Of a DNA stretch of 64,000 bases, positions 1 to 12,522 are shown piece after piece. The stretch is from assembly GCA_004352715.1 (NCBI GenBank), contig SCFE01000025.1:1086120-1150119 (forward strand). Direction: 5' to 3'. The DNA is from Hofstenia miamia. Its lineage: Eukaryota > Xenacoelomorpha > Acoela. Both the position numbers and the translations under genes were made by a program. Below the pieces are notes generated by a model. The model was not told the origin of the DNA. It worked only from the letters and a program-made list of their open reading frames with translations, and made no database searches. Position 1 is the first letter of the stretch, and the number at the start of each line of letters is the position of its first letter.

Positions 1-1947
1 ATATAAAATATGGGGAATACAGAAGATTTAAATAGTTGATATTTTTCATACTTATGATAAAATATGCTGTCATTTTTTTTTTATTTGTTTATGTCATCAA
101 ACCACTTGACCCCTCCCCCCTAATCAAACGTAAGCAATTTTGATGACCCTCTCCCCCCCCCTACTTGATTACGTAATATGTGAATGCTCCCTTAGTGACA
201 ATGTTCTACAAATGTAAGGAGACATAAAAAAGCATTTTTAGTTCTAACGATATGGTATTAAAAGATAGCCGTAAAAGATAGACCTAATACAATTTTTATA
301 ATGTAGTAAAGCACATAGTTCTCAATAGTTGAACGGAGAAAATTTTGGTTATCAGACAATAAGTTTTTGAGTTTACTGCTCGATGTCTTCACTTGATGGC
401 AGACACTTTCTCATCAGCTTATAATCGCGAAGGGAAAAAGGCCGTTACAATTTACTATCTAAGTAAGACATCGACTTTTCAGCAATCGTTTCGCAAAATA
501 TGACAAATATTAGCTGGGTCAAGCTGTTTTTTCAGTTCATCCAGTTTCTGACGTGCCTCAAAAATAGTGGAGGGGTTTTTCTCGAATTCTTTCACAATGC
601 TTAATTAAGGTAATTGTATTACAAAACGTGTTTTAGATAATTTTGTACAGCCGTATTGTTCAATAACGGCTATCTCAACATGCAAGCTTTCATCATCTAA
701 TTCGCATAAAATATTTTCCCTTCAAAATAATTCCGTGTAATATACAGGTTTTTCTAACCATGAACAACATCGAGTAGGCATTGGCGCCAGTGTTCTACCT
801 CTGTTGCAGTTCTAACAGACGAAATCAATTTGTTGGGAAAGTAAACTCATACCTTGTCAGCAGTTGCGCACCAAATTTACAACACAGGAAAACTTTAAAA
901 ACTGTTTTTGCCATAGTAATGAGTTTACGTATAAATTATATAGACAGGATACTAACTTGGTGCTTGTTGCCTACACAAACCACATTACATATTTCAGACA
1001 AATTTCGCGGTTGGAATCGCCATTCGATTAATTAAAGACATGCTTCAAATAGCTTTCCTTAACTGATAAAGTAGCATGAGTTACTTGAGCATAAAGAAAT
1101 CGTATTTTCAAAATGAAAGTTATTTCTCGGTAAAACCATACGCAAAAATATAAATATTTACTAAGTCAACAACGATTCATTTAAATAAATAAGGTTAGTA
1201 ATTTGAAAGACGTAAAAGCATAGTACAAGAAAGCTAATATGTTGACATAAAATCCTATTTTAAGAACAAATTAGTTTTCATTAATCACTGGATAACACAA
1301 TGAGATTTGTATTATACACTTTCATAACAACCACTGGGACACAAATTCAAACATTTTAAGGTTTCTGTGACTCGATTTCCCGGCGTCAGCGTTAAGCACC
1401 GACCGAAATTCTATGGCTCAAGTCAGCCCATCTGATATTATTCTAGGCTCGTTTTGGGTCCGTTTTTGAATCTTCAAGCAAAATGTTAGGTTCAAAGACT
1501 TCGCCGGACTTGATATTTTTAAATCATCAGTTTTCTAATTTTAACAACAAGGCTTTATATTTTAATAAACTTTGAAATTGTGTGTATGACCTCAAAAATT
1601 CTAAAAATTTTATGACTATGTATTTCAATTACTTCTTTAATTTTTCTTTCCAAGGAATACTAATCACAATTAAAGCATCAGCTATAATAATGATTTATAT
1701 TTCACATTTTTAAACCTGGAACTTTCAGATAATGTAACTTGCTACATAGAAATTTAAAATGAGTAAAGAATCCTTCCAAGACACAAATACCTGATTTTCT
1801 GAGAATCATGCTTATTGTAAAAATGTGTATTTTGAAATAGATTAAGAATTAGTCAGTCAAGATTGAACAATTAGTTTTAACATTAACTACAAGAACTATT
1901 GCACAGTTGTGAAAAAAAATTTCAACAATAATATAAGGATAACAAAC

Positions 1948-2057
1948 CTCGGTGGCATAGGAGCACAAATGACAGCAACACAGTTAGAGACTATGCCGCC
2001 ATGGCTAAAAGGATTTTGCGAAGACAGGCCCTTCTTTCGAGACCAGGAACCTTTGAT
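1948..2057 (-). CDS. ZDHHC exon: post-TM4 cytosolic segment
   Basis: The acceptor tttag is followed in phase 0 by [10 protein letters not shown], then [12 protein letters not shown] and a PMPP motif. This lines up with the KGSWS...NPYS.GN..TNCC...CGP segment that follows TTNED in ZDHHC14 and ZDHHC18. The donor is CGAG|GTTTG and leaves in phase 2. The intron separating it from the previous exon is about 4.0 kb. The next exon, expected to encode SLIDRRG, was not found in the first 1.9 kb. Confidence 0.82.
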
Positions 2058-5000
2058 CTAAACAAGAATGCAATTATTTGTATTAATAGTTGATGTACTA
2101 AACAATTTCAAATGATGAAGTTTGTATCGAATTGCCTTGCTAGTTAAACTAGTACACAAACACGGCTTTGAATTACATCGGTCAATTATCTGGTACAGAC
2201 ATGTACATTGTACAAGTGACACACAACGCAATTTTGTTTGACTCAGCAAGAGTGACAAAATCAGAATCAAGGCCCTACAGAATGACTCGCATCTTCTAAG
2301 AATGTTCAGGAACTCGTATTTGAGTTAGAGAATCGAATTTCTCCCATACCCCAGGGTGGTAAGAAAACAACGCGACAGGTACGTTGTTTCAGTTACGGAT
2401 TATTCATTTTCAGAAGAAGACGAATGAAGAGCTGTTTGGGTATAGAATCTGGAGGAGCATTTATTGTTATATGTTAAAAATGATTTCAAGCAAGATTTGT
2501 AAACAACGCGTGAGAGTTAGTTTGTATTAAATTTTTGGAAAAAAAATGAGTTTAAAATATACGAAGATTGATTTCTGTTAAATTGATGTACGAATAATCA
2601 GAATATTTGCCTTGAAGTTGTGAAATCTATAAAAAAAATTAAAAAAAGAATTGCATATTCAAGTCCAGAAGTCAACATTTGACATTTCTGCCCTAAACTG
2701 GTAAAATAGCCTCATTTCAAATTAAACGCTTATTGAATATGCAATGAAAATAATTAAATAATTCTAAAATATAATCTCTTAATTATTTGAATCATTATGA
2801 CAAATTGTTTTTTAATACAAATAGAGTTTTACACAAGTATGTCACAACGAAACAGAATATTTCGTTTAAACAATATTTAAAAAAACAGGTTTAATCTGTA
2901 AACAATTGTCTGAAACTGCCATTTTTGTTCCAAGGATTCCTATATCTTGAGATAACAGTAATGTCCAATGATGATTTGGCTTTACACTTTCAACTACTGC
3001 TAACAAAAAGTAGTAGGAAATGTAATTGATTCGTCTGAAAGTCAGAATCTTTCTTGGTGCAATAAACTGTTCTATTAAAAGTTGCATGTCATTCGGTTAA
3101 TAAAATTTCGACAAAAAAGCAACATATTTTGGCGGTAAATTCGCCCATTCAAGCAGATGAATGCAGAATACTATACACATTTTCAATGAGAAATTGAAAT
3201 CTTATTTACCCACAGGTCAAAAGGATTGTTATTCTTAGACAACTTTATATGAAAGGTAACAACTGAAAAGTATGTTACAAACAGTCTATAAAAATGAAAT
3301 AAGTTTTTTGTTTTCTGAAACCTTGCTTAAAAACATCGTTCGAAATGCACCTTACTGTCCAGAACCTCTTAACTGTCTCATGTAGACATTGTACATTTTT
3401 ATTCGGAATGGATTTACACATTCTAAAGAAAGATAGACATTTAATTAAAGAATGATTCATCCACAAAAGACGTCAATGTCACAATAAATTCGACTTAAGC
3501 ATGGCGGAAATTGATAAGCAAGTGAAGTTATTCAAGTATAGCTCTTAGTTAATCGAAATTGAAATTATAATAGTTTGAATCAGTTCCAGTTAGTTTTTTT
3601 CACTTTGATGTACATAGTTAATATAAAAAAACTCAATACAATGTATTGCATGTCCAATAAAATGCGAAGATTTGGTGTTCTAATATGCGAATGCTTAGTT
3701 TGTGTTGTTTTTCAATCCGTGAACAATTTTGAAAATATAAGTAGCTCAATTACATATTCAGTTATTGCTCAATTACGTTTCAGTCACAGTTGACTGTGTG
3801 CATCCTCTAACAAACATGAGCCTTTCAGTTCAATACATGTTTGAAAAAATATATCGATGCCAATGTTGAACTAAATGTCAACAAAGGTTTGGTGTAATAA
3901 AAAAATGCTTCTTCATTACTAACATCATATTAATATTGAACTCAACGGGAATAATCTCGTAATTCTAATTCTATGCTTATTATCTATACCTGTAACAAAG
4001 CAGAGATACTTCAGATTCTTTTCAAAATTTGGTCAAAAAAGTGGGGGAAAAGTCACTTAAACAGGTTATCCTAGAAGTTTAGGCAATGCCACATCTGGAC
4101 AGCTACATTATCACCCCATCATATAACATTAACTAGCAGTGGGGAATGCAAGCCATTGCAGAAGAGGCTCGGGCATCATAACTTCTTACATAATTACAGA
4201 TCCATAGCTTACTAAAGCATTATGTTTAAACAATGGATTATAATGCAATTCCATTTCAGAAAGAAGATATTTCTTGAAGTTCTTATACAATAAAATGAAA
4301 GTAATAAATTAACTCTAAATCTACAATAGAAACCACTCCCAAAAATCAAAATTCTAATAAACATTGGAAACTGTCAGTCGTAGTACAAAAATCGGAAGTT
4401 CTACAAAATAAACGACTTTCCAAGTAAATTCACATCACGGCGGTAGTGTGGGTTAGAACAGATAATTATAATGAAATAGAAACAATACATGTTTCTCATT
4501 GCAAAGCAAACATGACACTATATATCTGCCAGCCACAATCAATAACAAACATTAATCAAATAGGGCAAATATACTGTAACCTTTGTTAGTTTGATTTGGT
4601 TTTCTATCATAAAAAGCTTAACTCAGAAAACAGTCAATCTCTATTGATTACAAACACCTTCTTCTCAAAACTACAATAACACATTCCTTTTGTTGAGCAA
4701 GAATATCTCATACAACTAGATTCTGCGGGCTAAGAGCGTCATTTTATAACCAATAATTTTTAACTATAATCGTACATTTTGGTTAAAACAACACGAAATG
4801 TCATTTCAAAAACTATGAATATATAGATTATGCACTCTTATATCATACCTGAAACGATTTACTAGATATATATATTGCTGAATGTAGTCAATGAAGTGGT
4901 GACCGGGCAGTTATTTTCAAATTCGTTGGGGATGCGATCATTACATATACTTGTTTCATAATTTCAAAAAATTTCACATATGTCACTTTAGAAAGACGGA

Positions 5001-8000
5001 ATGAGTTTTAACAATGACTTTTGCCATCAAAAATACATCATTTCCTGATTGCAATATTGAACCGTTCTAGCTGGTCATACAGACGAGTAATCGTCCGGTT
5101 CCTAATGAAACCGGACTAAGCCACCCTGGAAGTTATAGTTCATATCAAAATTATTATTTAAAAATTGGGCTTTCGAGTTACAATTACGACATCATAAGTC
5201 AATATAACTCAATACATACTATATTTGGGGTGCGTTACATAACTACTATGAATAAAATAGCGTTTAGCAATTTATCGACCTAGTCGAAACAAATTTTAAA
5301 ACAATTGCAGTGTCGAATGTCAAGTGGCTTACGTTTTTCGCAAATTGGCACTTCCGTTAAAAGGATGTAATTAACAGATTTTGATAAGAGATGCTGTTAA
5401 AAAGAGCTCACTAATTTATGATTGGAATAAAATTTGTTGGGTTGTCGCGTAAGTAAATTGCTTAGCTTAAAGCCATTTCATTTTAATCTACTTCTCCTTT
5501 AAGTGGAAAGTGAGAAGAAACGGTGATTTCCGATATGACAGCTTCGCGTGCCTCGCCTATTACCACTTAGAAGCGTGATTGACGACTACAGACGTGCGCT
5601 CTCTCTCTTTCTCTCTGCCTCCTCAAATATTGCAAATTAAAATTAAACTCCGCACAAAATCCACATGACGATCTATATCCAAGAAAAACAAACTTTCAAT
5701 ATCAGTTTGCAAATGACATATTCCTCGATTCCTACGTCATTACATTTTGCACAAAAATTAATAGATGTGCTTTTGAAATAGATAAAGTCTCATTTTTCAG
5801 GTACATTAGATGTTGTTAATGATCATTGAATATGATCAAAATTCCGCAAAGTGCTTTAGTCTGTGATAATTTCTATTAATTTCTCAATTAAAGTTTTATT
5901 TACTACGTTGTGATAATTAATTTCCATATTACTGGTGTCTTACATCAATGAACAAATTTGAAAAGCAATAGGATTTTGCGGTATTTGATACATTAGAATA
6001 GAGATGAAATAAACAATAAGAAAAACGTTTAGGCGACAGTGCAAATTCCTTTTGAAATCGATAAGTAAAGAATATAAAAAAATCTTACGTCTTCATTAGT
6101 CGTCAAGAAAGCTGTGACAAGATATGTATGAAAACCAGCTAGTCCAAGTATCGACCAAACTGTAAAAAAACATACAAGCATTTCTAGAACAGTGGCAGGG
6201 GACACCTTCAGGGCTTCCAAAAAATTACTTTCCTGAGCACCTAAATCCGAAAAAAAATTACAAACTAGATTTTTTTACGAAAGCTATAATTACTAAAACA
6301 CATATATTAAGCAACGCCAAAAGTAAATCTTGCATGCCTGTGCACACGCGTTATCGTTAGGCAATCTCCCATTAGCAAGCTGTAGAAACGATAAATATTA
6401 ATTATTCTATACATCGTGGCAGCATGCACAATTTTGTTAATTAGTGTTGCTCTGCGCTATATGGATGTGAAAAACGGAATGACGCGGATTTTCAACTGAC
6501 AAATTCATGAGCAATTGGCATCAACAACTCAAGATGATGATGCGCCGAGGTTAAGTATCGTGCCCAAATACTGTACTCAACTTTCCGGTGGACGAAAGAC
6601 TTTAATGACGAACCGCGGAGTGGAAGTTCTGCAAACGTTGGCAGATAATCTAAGATATTCTGCATACGAATAGGCTGTATATCTGCTAATTCTGTTTTGC
6701 AATTTCTAGTTAGCCGTCATTTCCGTTTGCTGCTAGATACCCGTGGAATATTGGACGCATTGGCAATGTTGGCGAAGAAAAATACGACAAATTCTTCGTC
6801 ATTGGAAACGTGTGTTCTGCAATGACACGTGAATATTCTGCTATTTCAATGCGCAATGTAAAGGCGTTGACGAGGACCAAAAGAAGGTATAGCAAACGCG
6901 CAGCGGCTCCTCCATACCGTCTCTATTGACGAACTGCGGCATCAATTAGACACACTTGATTCACATTGTCAACTTGTTATTGGAGCATGATGGCTATATT
7001 AATTGAATTGCTTAATAAAGTTTTTCTGATTTGGTGTTTTCTTTTAAAAATAGTGGGTAAGATTTACTTTTGGCGTTGCATAATAAATGGTAAAAAATTC
7101 ATTTTCACCGACACGTACAACTTTTGAATATCATTATACTTCGCATTCGCAGTATCTGGTTTCCACTGAAAGCATAAAAAATGTGTTCCGCAACGCAAAC
7201 AACTTACAGAATCATGAGTAGATCATATATAGTATAGAACTGTTTAGATTAATTCCATGTATCTCTTACCTTAAATATAGCAAGTCCAGATACGTTGTCA
7301 ACAAAAATAATCGAAATATATCGAAGGATAAAGCTTAACTCCGTTCACACTTAAAACTTACTGCAGGGTATTGTTATGCTAATAATTGCAAACTTTCCTA
7401 AGGATCAATAACCAATTCCAAAACCATATGAAGAATCTTAAAGGTTATCCACTTTAATTTAAATGATGATTGAATAGAGCAAAGTTTCATAGAAAGAGAT
7501 ACAAAAAAATACTTACGTAAAATAATGTGAACGACATTGCAGACAAAAACAAATACTGTTAAAGTTGACAGTGAAAGAAGAAAAAGATAGAAAAATCTAT
7601 AATTGCGTTTTCCAACACAATTTCCCACCCAAGGGCAATGATGATCGAAGTTTTCTAAATAAAATTCTAATAATTCTAAACAAACCGAGGATAACTTGAA
7701 AAAAGTTTCCTAATAGCAACTTAAAATGATGAAAACAATTAGCTGACAATGGCGGTTTTAAGGAAAGGGGAGGACCTCTAGTCAAACAACTTCACTTTCT
7801 CATTTGACAACTTGTACTAGTTTTTACGTCTAAAATTAAGCTGACGCTCAATATCTGCAGCTAAAATAAAATTGGAGAAAATAGAAAAAAATAATAAAAT
7901 TCATTTAGCATGCGCGATTAAAACTGTTGTCATACTTAATGAGTTCTATGCTGAGAATCCCATTCATGCCAAATGAAGCCATTCGGTTATCAGCCAAGAG

Positions 8001-11000
8001 ATTTGTAACTGTAAACGATGCAGTGTACCGAAAATCTCCGAAGGGAATTATAGTTGATTTCACAATATAAGAAGAGTATAAGAAATTGAAATGTATGATG
8101 TTAAACTGTCTGCATCAGTAACGCTGCATAAAATATACTCCCCAGGAGACATTCATGAGTAAATGATATGATGGACACAATTTTATCATGTGATGCTTCC
8201 TTACAATACAATTTCGATTCAAAATTTTAATTGTCTAAGTTAACTCATTTCAGATGCGGTTTCAGGAGCTCCGTAGATGTCCGCCCCCTTTCAAAAACTT
8301 TCTCACTTTTATATGAAATTGCAGATGTTTTATGTGAATATTGTTATAAAAAATATATTTTTATTGGTTTTCATCAGGGGAAAAATCATTGTTTTTGAAA
8401 AAATTTTCTGCTCTAATTTGAATAAAAATATACTTGAATCACCAGCTTCAACACTTTCTAGAATGTCGCCTGACTTATTTCAAGTCTATTACCATGTTTA
8501 CATTACCAAAATAATCGTATGTAATAATAAGGAAGGAATGCAGTTTATGCTTACAGCCACTAAGTATGCGGCTGAACGATGGAAACAGTGTTTCTAATGA
8601 AAAAAACATATAATTGAGCCTATAAACTCTAGCAGGACAGAATTCGCTACGGATTGACTAAATAATTAAAAAAACAACAAATAAAAAGAGTGTTAGTTGA
8701 AATAAGATAGCACGTTACACTTCAAAGCATAGTAACAAATGACGGATTTTATGACATTTCCAAAATGAAGGAGAAAAATTTCTAGGAGGGTGTCGTTTAA
8801 TCTTTAAATTTTGTAGAACTTAGCAAAATAAGAAAATTCATAATATACGAATGACTCATTGTATAGTTATAGAATTTACGGTTGTCCCCGCGTGAGGACA
8901 CCTGGCGTTAAGTACACTATTAATTTCCTAATTAAATGCTGTTTCTAATAGTGAATGTTATAAATTTTATGCCTCGGTACAAATGCGAAATTAATGACTG
9001 AAAATAGTCGAAAAGAAATCAACATGGAAACAGTTGTATGACAAGAAGAAACAATGGTATGATGGTAATCAGATGGTTTAAAGGAGTAGACATTGGCAAC
9101 ATAGCTGGCATTGGGCTAATAGCAGTATTTGAAAAATGGAGCAAAAACAAAAACAGAATTGATCTTCAGATGCATGGTCAATGTTTGTACTTAATTCAAA
9201 TATTCCTCAAGAGCAGTTTAAACCTCAGTTTGTTGCTTCTTCGATTAGGCAACTAAATAGATTTAGAATACCACGCAAGGCTGAACGTGCTTAAAATGAA
9301 GAACCAAAAACCCCAAGCAATCAGTGAAAAAGAAGCACTGAGTAGTTCTGAATCAACACGGTTATCGTCAGGAGCAATGCATCCCGTTGCCATTTATAAT
9401 GATGAACATCTTTTTGTCATAAACTGTAAAACACAATTATTATAAAACCCAACCTTCAATTATTTTAACACCATAATATAATAGGATATATTGAGATCTT
9501 GTAGAAATTAGGTTCACCCAATTTCTATTTCTTTACTCCGCCAGTTATCAGATTATAATTTATGCTTACTCAATCTGCAGGTCGGGTCAACAAAAATGTA
9601 GTGCAGGTCGGATCGAAGGCTTAATGACCGGTTTCAATTATGCGTTGTATAATTTTTTTCCACATATTTAATAAAATGTGATCCGATGATCCGGGAATTT
9701 TAATGGAAAAATTGACCCGGTAACCCGGCACGTATCCAAAAGCAAATCCTGAACCAGCAAGCCTGTTGCAACTCTGAAATAAATTGACACTGACATGGCT
9801 ATCATTTTTATAGTTTGAAAATCCAAATTAATTGGCAAAATTTCCTTTTCAATTTTAGAATAAACTTGTTAACAATATCAAACAGACAACTTTCAATTTC
9901 ATAGGCTTGCTTGAGTAAAGCATATCCGACAAAACCACATATTCGACCCGACAATTTCACTATCAGACGTGTATCTCTCAAAAAAACATTGTGATTTTTT
10001 CCAAAGTTTTCTTAACATGTTTTTCCTTCTTCCTCATTTTTTTGAAAACTGTTCAACCCTGCTTTCTAGAATACATTAGTACGGCCGCCGCCGGCCTTTT
10101 GATTATTTGCATTTTGCATTTAGGATAATCCCCATGGGAAAAGAAATTCAGATATTTGTTATATTCTATGTTGCTTGGATCTGAAAAAACTTTCATGCAT
10201 TTAGTTACACATCAATGTCATAAATTCTATTCTAGAATACTACATACTAGTGACTTTCTCCAAACGGATTCTCGGCCACTGCATTAGTAAATGTAAGCAT
10301 TTGTCTTAAGACAGAGGCAATTATTGCATATTAGCAAAGAGAATATGCAAATGAACTTTAAATTATGGCTAATGGCAATTACTAAATTAAATTTGCATAT
10401 TTCGAATTTAGCACAATCTAATATAAGTCACTTACCAACACAATGATCACAGAGACTGCAATGTGATGCTCTAGGAGGACGAAATATTTTGCAGGTGAAA
10501 CAATATTTTAGTTTCAGGGTTTGCCCTTTGATTTGGATGTCTTTTGTGCGGGGAGGCGGCTGATAGTTAGCATCTGGACAGGCCGAGAGAGCGGCTGCTT
10601 CCATAGCTAAAATGTTTGGCAAACTTACAGTCTAAAATGAGATAACAATATGATAATACATCCAAACCCATTTATTCCCATTAATCTTTTAGTATAATAG
10701 CACTGGTTTTCATTAGAAATACGTTGGAATACTCAAAATCACAATTGAACATTAAATAAATATTCAAAATAGGTCTAGAATAAGATTAGATATAGACAAG
10801 TGCAATAAATTAACAAAAATTAAAAATAGTCGTTTTTATATGATATCACATGAGATCACTAAAAGACAACTACTATTTTATGAAAACTTATAGCAATTGG
10901 ATTTGCACTGAGGACATCGAAATGGTTTTGCAAATGCATATGGTGCATTTTATATGCATTTTTCAGTAAATGTTGAGAGCTCCAACATAAAATTCTCCCG

Positions 11001-12522
11001 CTAAAATCATTTAAAGATAAACATTTTTTAATGCAAGAAGGGATTTAATGTCTCAGAACAGTGTTTTTAAACTTTTCAGGGGCCTCTCGGGCAATTTTAA
11101 TCCAAGCCTTCCCTACAGTTTAAGAATCACTGCTTTACAGCTTACACTTAGAAATATATAGCAGGGACTTGCAAGTTATAAATAAAATTTTAGCAAATAA
11201 TCTGAAGAAAATGTTTTCCGGTAGCAAAATCCGTTGGCTATATCCGTTTCGATTGTTACAATGCAAAAGCAACTTCGATAATATACTTAGAATTACTACA
11301 CTTTTTCTAAATCGATTCGATTTGAACAGATGATAAAATATAAGGTATTTCAAAAATTTCTACTAATATTATTCAATGGAATTGTGTGATTGTCAAAGAC
11401 TACACGATAAAAATTTGCAAGGATTATTGAGTATAAAAAACTGAACCTTCAACATATGCAGATTCTTCATCACTTGCTCGAGGGATGATTCCAGGATCTG
11501 TGAAGGAAGTTCTGAATAAGGTACCAAAAACAAACACTGTTAATAATCCTCCAATAATTGGAATTACTATTGAAAGATGGGTAGCAAGGTATATAGAGCT
11601 AAATAATTTAATACAATAACACAATAGAAAATATCAATGCATATTTTTATTGGAATGAAAATAAAGATATTACAGTTTAAATTTGACATATTTAAAACTA
11701 CTGATTTTAGAATAGGCAAATTAGTATTTTCAGGCATGACAATTTCTAGATAAGTTTTCAGAAATCGATATTAAATTAAATAAGAGCAAAGCTCCAATGT
11801 TTTCTTTGAATTCATTAAAAGATTTTCTCGAAGTTTATGAGTTGTTGATTGTGAAGCAGAAAGCTCAATAAAGCATTCTCAAATTCAAAAGAAGTATTTA
11901 GAATTTACGCAAATCTCGCTTGGTAGACTTTATTGTTTTGCTTTGTAAAATGTTTACGTCCGACCGCAAAATATATTCTTTTTAGTTTCAATTGACGCAC
12001 TAGAAGAATTTGATATGTGATTATAGCAATATTGGAATATATTCAAACACAGACTATACAAAATAAAAATTGCCTTCGATACAAAAGGCCCCACAGTACA
12101 GTATAGAATAAAATGCATGTATACCACATAATCTAAAGCGAATTAAGTTTCAATAGCTAATATCGAAGCAAAAGTGTTTTGAAAATTTTGGCACATTTAT
12201 GATTGCCAATAATTTTATGAACGCTAACACATGATCATTCAATTTGTGGCGTTAAGATGGTAAAAGGCAATTTTGTAAAGAACTTACTGCAGATATTAAT
12301 AAAATTAACTTACTCAAACACAAAAAATAGAACCATTGTTCCCAAAATTAAGGCCACAGTAAATAGAAGCACAGAATATTGTTTAGCCATAATTATACGG
12401 CCATCTAAGCAGAATGTGTTTCTGCCGGGAAACGTTCGCCAGCGTCTTGACTTTCCACTGACCGACATTTTAACTTCATTTACATGACCACGTGCACCAA
12501 TACCATTTGCTGTAGAACACAT
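1948..12522 (-). CDS. Palmitoyltransferase ZDHHC9/14/18-like, six exons, 3' end not found
   Basis: This gene encodes a multi-pass membrane enzyme of the DHHC family, which transfers palmitate from palmitoyl-CoA to cysteines of target proteins, typically at Golgi or plasma membranes. Six minus-strand exons were assembled by hand: 12522-12314, 11598-11442, 10631-10436, 7654-7517, 6240-6089 and 2057-1948. Their phases agree at every junction. In order they give a PGRN-type N-terminal motif with a first membrane segment, a second membrane segment followed by RTSFTDPG, the cysteine-rich zinc-binding block, the DHHC core, two further membrane segments, and the TTNED-KGSW region. The order and spacing match animal ZDHHC9, ZDHHC14 and ZDHHC18; ZDHHC14 or ZDHHC18 seems closest, but the member is not resolved. 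The usual SLIDRRG segment and C-terminal tail were not located. Introns span up to about 4 kb, and one hosts a mariner remnant. Confidence 0.88.
2058..6088 (-). other. Large ZDHHC intron
   Basis: This 4.0 kb AT-rich interval lies between two phase-0 exon edges. Only short, compositionally random frames are visible. It contains a small perfect stem-loop at 5093-5116 but no recognisable coding sequence or element with terminal repeats. Confidence 0.75.
5093..5116. repeat. Perfect 8-bp GC-rich stem-loop
   Basis: The arms gtccggtt and aaccggac are exact complements separated by eight bases. It stands out in an AT-rich intron. No transposon ends or RNA gene features surround it. Confidence 0.5.
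6089..6240 (-). CDS. ZDHHC exon: fourth transmembrane helix and TTNED
   Basis: The first two bases complete the Arg codon of HIILR. The exon then encodes LEALKVSP, a helix, [13 protein letters not shown] and TTNED. This corresponds to the fourth transmembrane segment and the conserved cytosolic TTxE motif of DHHC enzymes. It is 152 bp and ends in phase 0 with the donor GAC|GTAAG. Confidence 0.92.
6310..7080 (+). mobile_element. Decayed mariner-family element in ZDHHC intron
   Basis: The ends are inverted repeats reading GCAACGCCAAAAGTAAATCT inward, and each is flanked by TA, the usual Tc1/mariner target duplication. The interior has higher GC than the surrounding intron. On the plus strand near 6580-6640 a frame reads [15 protein letters not shown], which resembles the mariner transposase helix-turn-helix linker (R.Y..F..G...LEDEPRSGRPS). 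Stops and frameshifts interrupt the rest. At 771 bp it is shorter than an intact mariner of about 1.3 kb. It is inserted antisense to the host gene. Confidence 0.7.
7517..7654 (-). CDS. ZDHHC exon: DHHC catalytic motif and third transmembrane helix
   Basis: The split codon restores Glu, giving [15 protein letters not shown] and then [12 protein letters not shown]. The DHHC cysteine is the one that is autopalmitoylated during catalysis. A hydrophobic helix follows and runs to HIIL. The acceptor tttag and the donor C|GTAAG are strong. The exon is 138 bp, phase 1 to phase 1. All zinc ligands and the catalytic cysteine are present, so this copy looks functional. Confidence 0.95.
7655..10435 (-). 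other. ZDHHC intron without recognised genes
   Basis: This 2.8 kb intron contains several short open frames on both strands, for example 8277-8597 plus, that have AT-driven composition and no family resemblance. A stretch at 9570-9760 is rich in ccgg and gacccgg words and may be a fragment of an old repeat, but its ends could not be defined. Confidence 0.6.
10436..10631 (-). CDS. ZDHHC exon: zinc-binding cysteine-rich domain, first half
   Basis: The exon encodes a short variable linker, then [10 protein letters not shown] and [18 protein letters not shown] followed by SLCDHCV. These are the first cysteines and histidine of the DHHC cysteine-rich domain that bind structural zinc. The acceptor tttag and the donor G|GTAAG are both clear. 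At 196 bp it enters in phase 0 and leaves in phase 1, which fits both neighbours. Confidence 0.92.
11442..11598 (-). CDS. ZDHHC exon: second transmembrane helix and SFTDPG motif
   Basis: The acceptor tttag precedes 11598, and the first base completes an Asp codon split by the previous intron. The exon encodes YLATHLS, a second hydrophobic helix, and the diagnostic [13 protein letters not shown] motif found just after TM2 in this enzyme group. The 3' boundary is uncertain. A donor at 11441 (TCA|GT) keeps the required phase 0. Alternative GT sites sit at 11446 (wrong phase) and 11453 (right phase, shorter exon). None is a strong consensus donor. Confidence 0.85.
12314..12522 (-). CDS. ZDHHC exon: N-terminal segment and first transmembrane helix
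   Basis: The frame encodes a basic stretch, then a W-x-x-FPGRN motif and [12 protein letters not shown] hydrophobic helix ending LFFVF follows. This is the conserved start of the ZDHHC9/14/18 core. The donor is GA|GTAAG at 12313, phase 2. The 5' edge is ambiguous: an ATG at 12522 is in frame and may be the initiator, but a good acceptor (ctacag) lies just inside at 12511-12510, which would make this an internal exon. No further upstream exon was identified. Confidence 0.85.

Noticed and set aside
95-195. A c-rich sequence ending cgtaatatgtgaatgctccc, similar in style to MITE termini
   Set aside because: Only one end is present and no matching inverted repeat lies inside the window, so element boundaries cannot be shown.
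1443-1508. A minus-strand frame reading SGEVFEPNILLEDSKTDPKRA then TAG, possible ZDHHC C-terminus
   Set aside because: The composition is coding-like. The only usable acceptor gives phase 0, though, while the upstream exon at 1948-2057 ends in phase 2, and no linking exon was found.
8277-8597. A 106-codon plus-strand frame in a ZDHHC intron
   Set aside because: Its amino acid content follows AT-rich base composition, with no motif. It lies antisense within an intron.
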